From the NCBI GenBank assembly GCA_964545245.1, contig CAZJFC010000032.1, forward strand, positions 1 to 21,144: a stretch of 21,144 bases of DNA, given 5' to 3'. How positions within the stretch are numbered: position 1 is the stretch's first letter; each line of letters opens with the position of its first letter. The position numbers and the translations under genes were made by a program. This document shows, piece after piece, positions 6,611 through 13,079 of this stretch. The stretch comes from CAZJFC01 sp964545245. GTDB taxonomy: Bacteria > Pseudomonadota > Alphaproteobacteria > Rickettsiales > 21-14-0-20-44-7. The notes under the pieces were generated by a model. The model was not told the origin of the DNA. It made no database searches and was given only the letters and a program-made list of their open reading frames with translations.

Positions 6611-7846
6611 CTAATCGTGCTTTTTAATAAATTCACGGATTACAGGCACAACGAATTCGCGGAATTTGCTGCCGTTAAAAATGCCGTAATGGCCGACGCC
6701 TTTTTGCAGATGGTATTGCTTTTTGCTTTCCGGCAGGTTTTTGGCAAGTTTCAGCGCCGCCTTGGATTGCCCCACGCCCGATATATCATCCTTCTCGCCT
6801 TCAAGGGCAAGAAGCGCGGTTTCCCTAAGGTTCGCAAGATTGACCGGACGCCCGCGCGAAACCATTTTGCCTTGCGGCAGCGCGAAATCCTGGAACACGA
6901 CTTTGATTGTCTGCAAATAGAACTCGGCGGTCAGATCCATCACCGAAAGATATTCATCGTAGAATTCCTCGTGCTTTTCCGCGCTTTCGCCGTCGCCAAT
7001 GATAAGATGGTTAAAATACTGGCGGTGTTTTTCGATATGCGATTCCGGCTTCATGGAAATAAACCCCGCAAGCTGCAGGAAGCCCGGATATACCGGCCTC
7101 ATGAACCCTTTATAATTGAACGGCACACGGGTGATGAGGTGCTGCTCGAACCATTCGATCGGTTTTTTGTCGGCAAGGTCATTCACCATTGTCGGGTTGA
7201 TGCGCCCGTCAATCGGGCCGCCGATAAGGATCATGCTTTTCGGGTGATATTTATTTTTCTGCTGCTCCATAACGGCAACCGCCGCCGCAACCGGCACAAC
7301 CGGCTGGCACACGGCCAGTAAATGCACATCGCCTTTCAGGCACTCGGTGAATTCAATCACGTAATTGATATAATCATCAAGGTCGAAATCACCCTCGGTC
7401 ATCGGTACATCACGCGCGTTGAGCCAGTCAGTGATATAAACATCAAAAAACGGCAGCGTGTCCTGCACCGTGCCGCGCAGCAGCGTTGCATAATGCCCGG
7501 ACATCGGCGCAACGATCATCAGTTTTGGCTGTTTCAGCGCTTTATCTTTCGTGGCTTTCCTGAAATGCACTAATTCGCAGAACGGCTTTTTAAGCACCGT
7601 TTCCTGCTCGATTTTATATTTCCTGCCGCTCACCGCAGTTTCGGTGATGCCGAATTCAGGCCGCCCGTATTTGCGGGTAAGGCGCTCAAAAACACCAAGC
7701 CCCGCATTGGTGGTGCGGCTCATGGTGGAATGGAAATAAGGATTGAACGGGTTGTTGTTCACATGCCGCATGGCCTGGGCCATTGCGCGGAAGGGTGAAA
7801 CTGCAAGATGATGCCACTCGTAGAGATTATAAAGGTTATATTTCAC
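6611..7846 (-). CDS. phaZ: Intracellular poly(3-hydroxybutyrate) depolymerase PhaZ
   Basis: It degrades stored PHB granules in the cytoplasm. The 411-residue alpha/beta-hydrolase has no signal peptide. The nucleophile is a cysteine in AVCQP (Cys180) instead of the usual lipase-box serine, as in Ralstonia PhaZa1. The expected triad partners are Asp353 (in EGEKDD) and His386 (in GVGHYG), spaced as in that enzyme (Cys183/Asp355/His388). Other family signatures are VAPMSGHYATLLRGTV and VYITDW near 113-141 and IGGPIDGRINP near 208-218. The best start is a GTG at 7844-7846, with only a weak ribosome-binding site. No PHB synthase or phasin gene lies in the window, so it stands apart from any phaCAB cluster. 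Confidence 0.93.
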   Translation of the reverse strand: MKYNLYNLYEWHHLAVSPFRAMAQAMRHVNNNPFNPYFHSTMSRTTNAGLGVFERLTRKYGRPEFGITETAVSGRKYKIEQETVLKKPFCELVHFRKATKDKALKQPKLMIVAPMSGHYATLLRGTVQDTLPFFDVYITDWLNARDVPMTEGDFDLDDYINYVIEFTECLKGDVHLLAVCQPVVPVAAAVAVMEQQKNKYHPKSMILIGGPIDGRINPTMVNDLADKKPIEWFEQHLITRVPFNYKGFMRPVYPGFLQLAGFISMKPESHIEKHRQYFNHLIIGDGESAEKHEEFYDEYLSVMDLTAEFYLQTIKVVFQDFALPQGKMVSRGRPVNLANLRETALLALEGEKDDISGVGQSKAALKLAKNLPESKKQYHLQKGVGHYGIFNGSKFREFVVPVIREFIKKHD

Positions 7847-7962
7847 GGTCTGCTTTTATTTCGTTTATGAAACCAGAGTATCCGCTGAAATGATGAAGGA
7901 AAGCTTAAACCGTGAAAACACATTATAAATCAGTGATTTTCTGCCCGCAGTGTTACCTGCTT

Positions 7963-8034
7963 ATTAGTCATAGCCACAGACTTACGACGACGACCTACTC
8001 TACTAATGACCAATGACTAACAGCTAATGACTAA
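7963..8034. repeat. Degenerate heptamer array beside the rpsU stop
   Basis: On the minus strand, 8034 to 8000 reads as five heptamers in phase: TTAGTCA, TTAGCTG, TTAGTCA, TTGGTCA, TTAGTAG. It begins one base after the rpsU TAG. Further on, a GTCGTCGTC run (about 7985-7994) and an inverted ATTAGTCAT (7963-7971) belong to the same patch. Related units recur at 12784-12804. No GC-rich terminator was found after rpsU. Confidence 0.7.
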
Positions 8035-8035
8035 A

Positions 8036-8230
8036 CTAGTCAGAAAGCTTGCGGCGGAGCTTACGCGCCCGGCGCTTGGATTCCTGCTGCTCGCGCACGC
8101 GTTTAACCGATGGTTTCTCGAAGTGGCGGCGGAGTTTAAGCTCACGGAAAACGCCTTCACGTTGCAGTTTCTTTTTCAGGACGCGGACGGCCTGATCAAC
8201 GTTATTATCTCTTACAGTTACTTCTACCAA
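8036..8230 (-). CDS. rpsU: 30S ribosomal protein bS21
   Basis: A 64-residue, strongly basic small-subunit protein. The sequence matches bS21 throughout: VRDNNVDQAVRVLKKKLQREG, then RRHFEKPS and an Arg/Lys-rich tail. The start is TTG (8228-8230), chosen because the alphaproteobacterial protein begins MVxVxVRDNNVD and GAGGT (8238-8242) lies seven bases upstream. A good promoter (8272-8301, minus strand) lies inside the start of the divergent coq9 gene. A heptamer repeat array begins directly after the stop codon where a terminator might be expected. Confidence 0.96.
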   Translation of the reverse strand: MVEVTVRDNNVDQAVRVLKKKLQREGVFRELKLRRHFEKPSVKRVREQQESKRRARKLRRKLSD

Positions 8231-8250
8231 AGGAATTACCTCAAATTGAT

Positions 8251-8279
8251 TTGTTTAAATTTGGAGTTGTGCTTATACT
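8251..8279 (+). promoter_or_regulatory. Candidate coq9 promoter, leaderless start
   Basis: TTGTTT (8251-8256), a 17-bp spacer and TATACT (8274-8279, five of six). The predicted start at about 8286-8287 coincides with the coq9 ATG (8287), and no Shine-Dalgarno precedes that ATG, so a leaderless mRNA is suggested. The -35 is weak (three of six). Confidence 0.4.
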
Positions 8280-8301
8280 TCCGCATATGGATGACAGTCA
8301 A
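8272..8301 (-). promoter_or_regulatory. rpsU promoter inside the start of coq9
   Basis: On the minus strand: TTGACT (8296-8301, five of six), an 18-bp spacer and TATAAG (8272-8277, five of six). The start would be near 8265, leaving a leader of about 35 nt with the GAGGT site. Its -10 shares four bases with the plus-strand -10 at 8274-8279. Confidence 0.6.
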
Positions 8302-8868
8302 GCAAAAATTCTTGAATATTGCGTTAAAAACTGTGTTTTTGACGGATGGACGAAACACCTGCTCGAGGATGCCTGCAAATCCGCGGGGCTGGAAGCGAAT
8401 TACTGGCGCATAATTTTCCCCGGCGGGGTGATTGACGCGGTGGACGCGCACACCGACCTTGCAACGCATAACATGCTGGAAAATACCGATATTTCCGGCC
8501 TGCGTACCCCGGAGAAAATCCGCGCTTTTATAAAATACAGGTTGGAAGCAGAGTCCAAAAACAAGGAAGCCGTGCGTTCCATCATGGCGGTTTATGCCTT
8601 GCACCCTGCTCGCGGCCTTAATGCCACATACCGCATCGTTGACGCTATCTGGCGCGCGGCGGGCGACAAATCCACCGACTGGAATTTCTATACCAAGCGC
8701 CTGATGCTGGCCGGTGTTTATTCCTCAACCCTGGTTCACTGGCTCAATGACAAGAGCGATGGCGATGCCGAAACATGGGTATTCCTCGACAAACGGCTGG
8801 AAGATGTTGCGAAGATCAACAAGTTCAAATCCAACGTAAAAGAGTTCGGCAGCAAGGTATTTAGCTAG
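8287..8868 (+). CDS. coq9: COQ9-family ubiquinone biosynthesis protein
   Basis: COQ9 proteins bind lipids and support the hydroxylation steps of ubiquinone synthesis (with Coq7 in mitochondria). The fold resembles TetR regulators but lacks the DNA-binding role. From the ATG at 8287 the protein has 193 residues. Signatures are an N-terminal helical region ending in FPGG, and the C-terminal block DKSTDWNFYTKRLMLAGVYS followed by WLDxRLxDV-like sequence near 160-175. An in-frame TTG at 8251 would add 12 residues, but those match the promoter region rather than the family. The gene is divergent from rpsU and converges on the bactofilin gene. With ubiG at 5470 it makes a second ubiquinone gene here, though not in one operon. 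Confidence 0.92.
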   Translation: MDDSQAKILEYCVKNCVFDGWTKHLLEDACKSAGLEANYWRIIFPGGVIDAVDAHTDLATHNMLENTDISGLRTPEKIRAFIKYRLEAESKNKEAVRSIMAVYALHPARGLNATYRIVDAIWRAAGDKSTDWNFYTKRLMLAGVYSSTLVHWLNDKSDGDAETWVFLDKRLEDVAKINKFKSNVKEFGSKVFS

Positions 8869-8880
8869 TTAATTTTTGTC

Positions 8881-9036
8881 CCCGTGCGGCGCTCCTGCGC
8901 CTCCGATGGACTGCACTTCGTGCGCTCAAGGCTGGCTCGGCTCCTGCCTCGCTTCTAACTCTATCATCCCCGTGAAAAATTTCAGGAATGACGAATCCCT
9001 AACTGAAACTAAAAACTGAAACTGACAACTAAACTA
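8881..9036. repeat. Convergent intergenic region with hairpins and an AGTT array
   Basis: Between the coq9 and bactofilin stops: GGCGC-TCCT-GCGCC (about 8887-8900), a GCAC-TTC-GTGC hairpin near 8914-8924, a degenerate REP-like piece (about 8966-8995), and 9001-9036, which on the minus strand repeats AGTT every 6 or 7 bases starting at the bactofilin stop codon (TAG, 9034-9036). No clear T-tailed terminator was seen for either gene. Confidence 0.55.
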
Positions 9037-9504
9037 AGCCGCTTCTTTTTCTTCTTCAGGCGCGGTTTCTTCGGCAACAGCTTCTTCAACTGCCCCTTCC
9101 CCCTCTACCTGCTCCTCGGCTTCGGCAGCGGCTTCCGCCTCAGCGGCGGCGGCCTCAACTTCACTGATATGCTTCCGGCAGTTGCCGTCAACATAAGCGC
9201 CGTCTTCAATCTGGATGCTCTGGTGCAATATATCACCGGTCACGCGGGCGGTTCCGCCGCAGATAATTGCGCGGGCGGTGAGATTTCCTTTCACTTCGCC
9301 GTGGATCTCGATTTTTTCTGCGGTGATGTCACCGTTCACCACCCCGCCTTCACGCAGGATCAGCGAAAGGCAGCGGATGGAACCATCGACCTTACCTGCG
9401 ACTTCCAGCGCGGCTTCGCCTGTGATGTCGCCCGCGATATGCACTTCCTTCTGGATGACAGAAGGCGCAAGCGGTTTTATTTTTTTAACGGATAACTTTG
9501 GCAT
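9034..9504 (-). CDS. Bactofilin
   Basis: A cytoskeletal protein that polymerises without nucleotide and positions cell-wall enzymes. The 156-residue protein has a short N-terminal tail, a beta-helical core (about 20-112) of short repeating Gly-turn strands (for example VAGKVDGSI, VVNGDITAEKIEI, HGEVKGNLTA, VTGDI), and an Ala/Glu-rich acidic tail (about 117-156) typical of a disordered end. It starts inside the last 20 bp of the M23 peptidase gene, so the two are translated as a pair. The pairing matches known bactofilin/M23 shape modules such as BacA-LmdC of Hyphomonas and CcmA-Csd1 of Helicobacter. The symbol bacA would be reasonable but is not proven. Confidence 0.93.
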   Translation of the reverse strand: MPKLSVKKIKPLAPSVIQKEVHIAGDITGEAALEVAGKVDGSIRCLSLILREGGVVNGDITAEKIEIHGEVKGNLTARAIICGGTARVTGDILHQSIQIEDGAYVDGNCRKHISEVEAAAAEAEAAAEAEEQVEGEGAVEEAVAEETAPEEEKEAA

Positions 9505-10579
9505 AGTAATACTGGATATTGCCAGACTTGCTTAAAAATTTCAAGGGATTGATTGGTTTTTGATTATAACGCACCTCATAATGCAGATGGTCGCCCGTAC
9601 AGCGGCCTGTACAGCCCTGCATACCGATGATCTGCCCACGCTCGACCATATCGCCTTTTTTCACGGCAAGCCCGCTCATATGGCCATATCTGGTAGCAAA
9701 ACCATAACCATGCGCGACTTCAACCATTATTCCATAACCGCGCTCACGGCCTGCACGCACCACTTTTCCGGGGCCGGTTGCCATAACGTAAGAGTTTTTG
9801 CTCGCGGCAAGGTCAATTCCCGAATGCATTGCCCAGCCACGGCCAAACGGGTCACGGCGGATGCCGTAATAGCTGCTCACCTTATTGAATGAAATAGGCA
9901 CCGAATAAGGCAGGTAGCTCACCATTTTCTGCAATTCAAACAAATAGTTAAGCTCGTTGATGAACTCACTGGTAATCATCAGGTTTTCGTTTGAGTCGCT
10001 AGCAATATCATGCAGGTTCGCCGGTATATAAGGCCCGCCCATATTTTCGCGGTTGCCGGGGATTTCCTTGCCGGTGATGGCTTTATAATCCACCCCGGTG
10101 GAATTGAGGAAAGATTCAATCGCCGCAATCCGGTTGACCGAGGTTTTCTGCAATTCTTTCAACAGGTTATCGCGCTGTTCTTCGAGGCCGCTTACCGTAT
10201 CACCGCTTTTTTTTTCAGCCTTGCTGCCGCTTGCGGTTTCAAGGTCAGGATAAATGACAAAATTATCGAATTTGTGCAGCGCCTTGATATATTCTTCAAG
10301 CATGAGGATGTCATTTTCGACCGATTCAACACGCCTTTCAGTGGTTGAATAGTCATGTTTGCTGTAGCGGGTGCTGGAAATAAGCTCATTTGACGCGACC
10401 ACCCTGCCTGCGGAGAAAGGTATCCAGCTAAGGCCGAGGAGCAGGATGATAACCGCCGCCATCTGGAAGTTCTTGGAGAACTTGAGGTGCATGGTGCGGT
10501 GCTCCGAAAGGATGACGATCCGCCTGTCATGAAAGAGCCTGTCTACAGCGTCTGAAATGGACTTAATTACATTTCTCAT
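9485..10579 (-). CDS. Membrane-anchored M23 (LytM-type) peptidoglycan endopeptidase
   Basis: A probable zinc endopeptidase cutting peptidoglycan cross-links in the periplasm. From the ATG at 10579 it has 364 residues: a short cytoplasmic N-terminus, one membrane helix (about 40-62), a helical linker with coiled-coil character (about 65-160), and a C-terminal M23 domain (about 225-350). The ligands are His252/Asp256 (HSGID) and the final His of HLH (331-333); His300 (YGHMS) and His331 are the expected catalytic histidines. The loop before HLH reads GCTGRCTGD, with cysteines at 323 and 327 where serines are common. GAGGAA (10588-10593) lies eight bases before the ATG; a TTG one codon earlier is worse placed. 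It is first in an operon with bactofilin, which probably localises it. Confidence 0.92.
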   Translation of the reverse strand: MRNVIKSISDAVDRLFHDRRIVILSEHRTMHLKFSKNFQMAAVIILLLGLSWIPFSAGRVVASNELISSTRYSKHDYSTTERRVESVENDILMLEEYIKALHKFDNFVIYPDLETASGSKAEKKSGDTVSGLEEQRDNLLKELQKTSVNRIAAIESFLNSTGVDYKAITGKEIPGNRENMGGPYIPANLHDIASDSNENLMITSEFINELNYLFELQKMVSYLPYSVPISFNKVSSYYGIRRDPFGRGWAMHSGIDLAASKNSYVMATGPGKVVRAGRERGYGIMVEVAHGYGFATRYGHMSGLAVKKGDMVERGQIIGMQGCTGRCTGDHLHYEVRYNQKPINPLKFLSKSGNIQYYYAKVIR

Positions 10580-10605
10580 CAATAAAATTCCTCATCCGGT
10601 GGCGA

Positions 10606-10635
10606 AATATATAGCTATTATTTCCCTAAATGCAA
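10606..10635 (-). promoter_or_regulatory. Candidate promoter of the M23-bactofilin operon
   Basis: On the minus strand: TTGCAT (10630-10635), an 18-bp spacer and TATATT (10606-10611, five of six). The start near 10600 would leave a leader of about 20 nt. The -35 is weak, so activator help is possible. Confidence 0.35.
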
Positions 10636-10705
10636 ATTTTCGGGTAATTTTATTCATAAACCCTTGTATTATTTGCATAAGCCATGCACTTCGCCCACAG
10701 TCGAA

Positions 10706-10721
10706 TTTACCATTCCTTAAC
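10706..10721 (+). promoter_or_regulatory. CtrA-like box upstream of the M23-bactofilin operon
   Basis: TTTA-N7-TTAAC, one base off the alphaproteobacterial CtrA consensus TTAA-N7-TTAAC. It lies about 127 bp upstream of the M23 start codon and 70 bp above its candidate -35, further than typical activating sites. Confidence 0.3.
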
Positions 10722-10755
10722 TATTCTGTCTAATGAAGGTTTTGTTACATAAATA

Positions 10756-10823
10756 GGTCACAGGTAACAGGGCACGGGTCACAGGGATGAATAACTGTGA
10801 CCTGTCACCTATCACCTGTGACC
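10756..10823. repeat. Inverted repeat built of heptamers
   Basis: Two 29-bp arms (10756-10784 and 10795-10823), 24 of 29 positions complementary, around a 10-nt loop. Each arm is itself a run of heptamers: GGTCACA, GGTAACA, GGGCACG, GGTCACA on the plus strand; GGTCACA, GGTGATA, GGTGACA, GGTCACA on the minus strand. It sits directly next to the EAL-gene terminator and upstream of the M23 operon. The transcript could form one long hairpin. Confidence 0.8.
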
Positions 10824-10863
10824 AAAAAAGGAAAGCCCCGGAGATGAGCGCGAACCGGGGCTT
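10824..10863 (-). terminator. Rho-independent terminator of the EAL gene
   Basis: AAGCCCCGG (10833-10841) and CCGGGGCTT (10855-10863) form a perfect 9-bp stem with a 13-nt loop. On the minus strand it is followed by a T-rich tail (six T at 10824-10829). It lies 28 bp beyond the stop of the EAL gene. Confidence 0.82.
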
Positions 10864-10891
10864 ATAACCAATACTAGGACTAGTAGAATGG

Positions 10892-12613
10892 TTAATCTGT
10901 TTTATTCCGCCAGTCGTTTATATTGGTAACTGTGGCTTTTTTGGATTCGACTTCCGTCATTTTGAGGATGTCGGTTTCGATTGTCGGCTTGGCGTAGAAA
11001 TAGCCCTGGCCGTAGCGTATGCCGCATTCGGCTAACATATTCGCGGCGGCGATATTCTCCACTTTTTCGCCGACGACATCAACGCCGAGGTCATGGCAAA
11101 GGCGTCCAAGTGCTTTGAGCAGCGTCCTGCCGTTGGTGGAATTTATCGCTTCGTCGGAGATATAACTTCCGTCGATTTTTACAATATCCACCTCAAGGTT
11201 GCGCAGGTATTCAAACGTCGCCTCCCCGGTGCCGAAATCGTCAATGCAGCATTTTATGCCCATCTCGCGCAGGCGCTGGAAGAAATCATTGGCGACTTTC
11301 TTGTTCACGATGCGCGCGGATTCAGTGATTTCCACCATTATCTGCGGGCAAATATCGCGGTTTTCGTCGAACATCTGCTCGACACTGTCCATGAACACCT
11401 TGCTGGAGAGCGAGTAACCGGAAAGGTTCACCGAAAGCGCCGGTTTTATGCCCTGCCCCGCCATGTCGCGGATAACTTTCATGGATTTCACCAGCATTTT
11501 CATGTCGAATTCGCTGATAAGCCCAACGTTTTCGCCGAACTCGATGAACTGGAACGGGTTTGAGAACGCTTTCGCGTCGCGCAGGCGGGTCAGTACCTCG
11601 AAATGCGAAACCTGCCCGTTGCTGACATCCACGATCGGCTGGAAGGCAAGGTCGAACAGCTCGTTCTGCACCGTGTTCTTGAATTCGGAAAGGCGGCAGA
11701 CGGTTTCGCCGATCATCTCGTCATAGCAATCCACCAGCGAGAGGTATTTCATGTTGCTGTTTTTCTGCTCGCTGAATTTGTTGAGCGTATAAACGATTGA
11801 CTGCACCGTATCTTCCTCGGAAACGTCCTTGATGGTATCAAGGCTGATGGTCACATTGGAAATATCAACCCCCGCGCCGTCTTCCCAGTCGTTGTGCGCG
11901 GCCTGTACAAGCTGGTTTTTCAGGGTTTCCGGGTTAACGGAGCCATCATGCACGAAGCAGATGATATTCTCTTTAATCAGCCCCGCCGAATCATTGTTGA
12001 GCGACTTCATACGCACCGAGTCGGAGATATGGCACATTAGCCCCTGCGCATTCTCCTCACCCATCTTGTCCAGGCCGGAAATAACGAAAATCGTCATTTC
12101 CACCACGTTTTCGGTGAATTTGCTCATGGTGAGCAGCTTGTTCACGGTAAGGCTGAACTCGCTCTTGCGGAGCAGCCCGGTGCGGAGGTCGCGGCGGGCG
12201 ACGTCGGCAAGGTTGATATCCTTACGGAAAGTGCTGAGCGTCAGGTAATAATGCCCCTGCAATTCGGAAATTTTATAGCCGGACATGATGAACGGCGCGG
12301 AATGGCCGTTTTTGGCCTTAATGCGGATAGCGACATTGTCCACGCGGGATTTGGAATCCGTATCCAGTAAATATTCGCCAAGGTCGGTGTCATCATCGTG
12401 AAGGATGGTAAGGAAGTTCTTGTTCACAATTTCTTCCGGCTGCCAGCCTATCAGGTTTTCAATCGCGCCATCGGCAAAAACGATCTTACCGGTGGTATCC
12501 AGTTCCATTAATATGTCCGCGGATGCAAATGCGAAGGCAACGAATTTATCCCTTTCGCGTTTCAGCTTATCAACAGTGCCAATAGCTTTATTGGAATCAG
12601 CCCCCAAATTCAT
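10892..12613 (-). CDS. PAS - degenerate GGDEF - EAL cyclic-di-GMP signalling protein
   Basis: A probable c-di-GMP phosphodiesterase. Numbered from the ATG at 12613 (573 residues): a PAS domain (about 25-130), a GGDEF-like region (about 140-300) that starts with the usual RDxxTGLLxR but has no GGDEF motif, and an EAL domain (about 315-550). The EAL catalytic set looks complete: Glu339 (EVL in place of EAL), Asn396, Glu428, Asp458-Asp459 (DDFGTG), Lys479, Glu516 and Gln536. No membrane segment or signal peptide is visible, so it should be cytoplasmic, sensing through PAS. AGGT (12622-12625) is eight bases before this ATG; an in-frame TTG two codons earlier is too close. It is monocistronic, with its own terminator at 10824-10863. 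Confidence 0.9.
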   Translation of the reverse strand: MNLGADSNKAIGTVDKLKRERDKFVAFAFASADILMELDTTGKIVFADGAIENLIGWQPEEIVNKNFLTILHDDDTDLGEYLLDTDSKSRVDNVAIRIKAKNGHSAPFIMSGYKISELQGHYYLTLSTFRKDINLADVARRDLRTGLLRKSEFSLTVNKLLTMSKFTENVVEMTIFVISGLDKMGEENAQGLMCHISDSVRMKSLNNDSAGLIKENIICFVHDGSVNPETLKNQLVQAAHNDWEDGAGVDISNVTISLDTIKDVSEEDTVQSIVYTLNKFSEQKNSNMKYLSLVDCYDEMIGETVCRLSEFKNTVQNELFDLAFQPIVDVSNGQVSHFEVLTRLRDAKAFSNPFQFIEFGENVGLISEFDMKMLVKSMKVIRDMAGQGIKPALSVNLSGYSLSSKVFMDSVEQMFDENRDICPQIMVEITESARIVNKKVANDFFQRLREMGIKCCIDDFGTGEATFEYLRNLEVDIVKIDGSYISDEAINSTNGRTLLKALGRLCHDLGVDVVGEKVENIAAANMLAECGIRYGQGYFYAKPTIETDILKMTEVESKKATVTNINDWRNKTD

Positions 12614-12783
12614 GTCCAACTACCTGTTTTAAGTCCCCCCAAAAGCGCATCCCTACGCCTTTGCTTTAAACCATTAAACCACCAAAAGGTTAACATGCGC
12701 TAAACTTTGCCCAAAAGATGGGAATAAAAGTAAAATTATTTCAAATTAGCGCGAAATTCCGGGCATTTGCTGCGGTGCAATGT

Positions 12784-12804
12784 AGTCATTAGTCGTAAGG
12801 TAGG
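12784..12804. repeat. Short heptamer patch
   Basis: AGTCATT, AGTCGTA and AGGTAGG read in phase. The same pieces (AGTCATTAG, GTCGTAAG, GTAGG) occur on the other strand at 7963-8034, so the two patches appear related. Confidence 0.45.
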
Positions 12805-12808
12805 TACT

Positions 12809-12840
12809 CCCTCTCCTATCAGGAGAGGGTTGGGGTGAGG
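12809..12840. repeat. Perfect 9-bp hairpin repeat
   Basis: CCCTCTCCT (12809-12817) pairs perfectly with AGGAGAGGG (12821-12829) around a 3-nt loop, followed by a G-rich TTGGGGTGAGG. Very similar hairpins are common between genes in many proteobacteria. There is no T tract, so it is not a clear terminator. Confidence 0.6.
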
Positions 12841-12847
12841 TGCAAGA

Positions 12848-12887
12848 CGTGGAACTTCGGAATTCCGGAATCTCGGAATCCCAGAAA
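12848..12887 (+). repeat. Octamer array, left copy
   Basis: Five octamers in phase: CGTGGAAC, TTCGGAAT, TCCGGAAT, CTCGGAAT, CCCAGAAA. The inverted counterpart lies at 13080-13111. Together they bracket the REP units between them. Confidence 0.65.
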
Positions 12888-12896
12888 TTAGGAAGC

Positions 12897-12922
12897 GTCA
12901 CCCCGTGCCTGTCACGGGATCC
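12897..12922 (+). repeat. REP-like unit
   Basis: GTCA, then CCCGTG (12902-12907) and CACGGG (12913-12918) around a 5-nt loop, ending in ATCC. The layout (GTCA, stem, GATCC) is the same as in the units at 13002-13076, with a different stem sequence. Confidence 0.55.
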
Positions 12923-13001
12923 GGTTCAGGTGGCAACGCCGGAGCAGGTTTCGCTAACCGGACCGCGCAACAACTGCGCAATGACGCATAATCTCTGCAC
13001 C

Positions 13002-13076
13002 GTCATCCCAGCGAAGGCTGGGATCCAGCCTTGATGCAGCCTCCCCATGCTGGATTCCTGCCTCCGCAGGAATGAC
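13002..13076. repeat. REP doublet in inverted orientation (REPIN-like)
   Basis: Unit one (13002-13028) holds ATCCCAGC/GCTGGGAT around GAAG; unit two (13049-13076, opposite strand) holds ATTCCTGC/GCAGGAAT around CTCC. Both begin GTCAT and end ATCCAGC on their own strand. The compensating base changes keep both 8-bp stems perfect. Two inverted REPs with a short spacer is the definition of a REPIN. No RAYT transposase gene is in the window. Confidence 0.78.
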
Positions 13077-13079
13077 AAT

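Noticed and set aside
6617..7321. 234-codon open frame on the plus strand
   Set aside because: It lies wholly antisense to phaZ, whose catalytic motifs are clear, and its own peptide has no recognisable features.
10756..10823. CRISPR array
   Set aside because: Units are 7 bp and contiguous, without spacers, and no cas gene is present.
12660..12700. CtrA box upstream of the EAL gene
   Set aside because: TTAA motifs occur, but their spacing is 4 or 12 bases, not 7.
12840..13034. Short open frames across the repeat region
   Set aside because: They consist of REP and octamer repeat sequence read by chance, with no ribosome-binding site.
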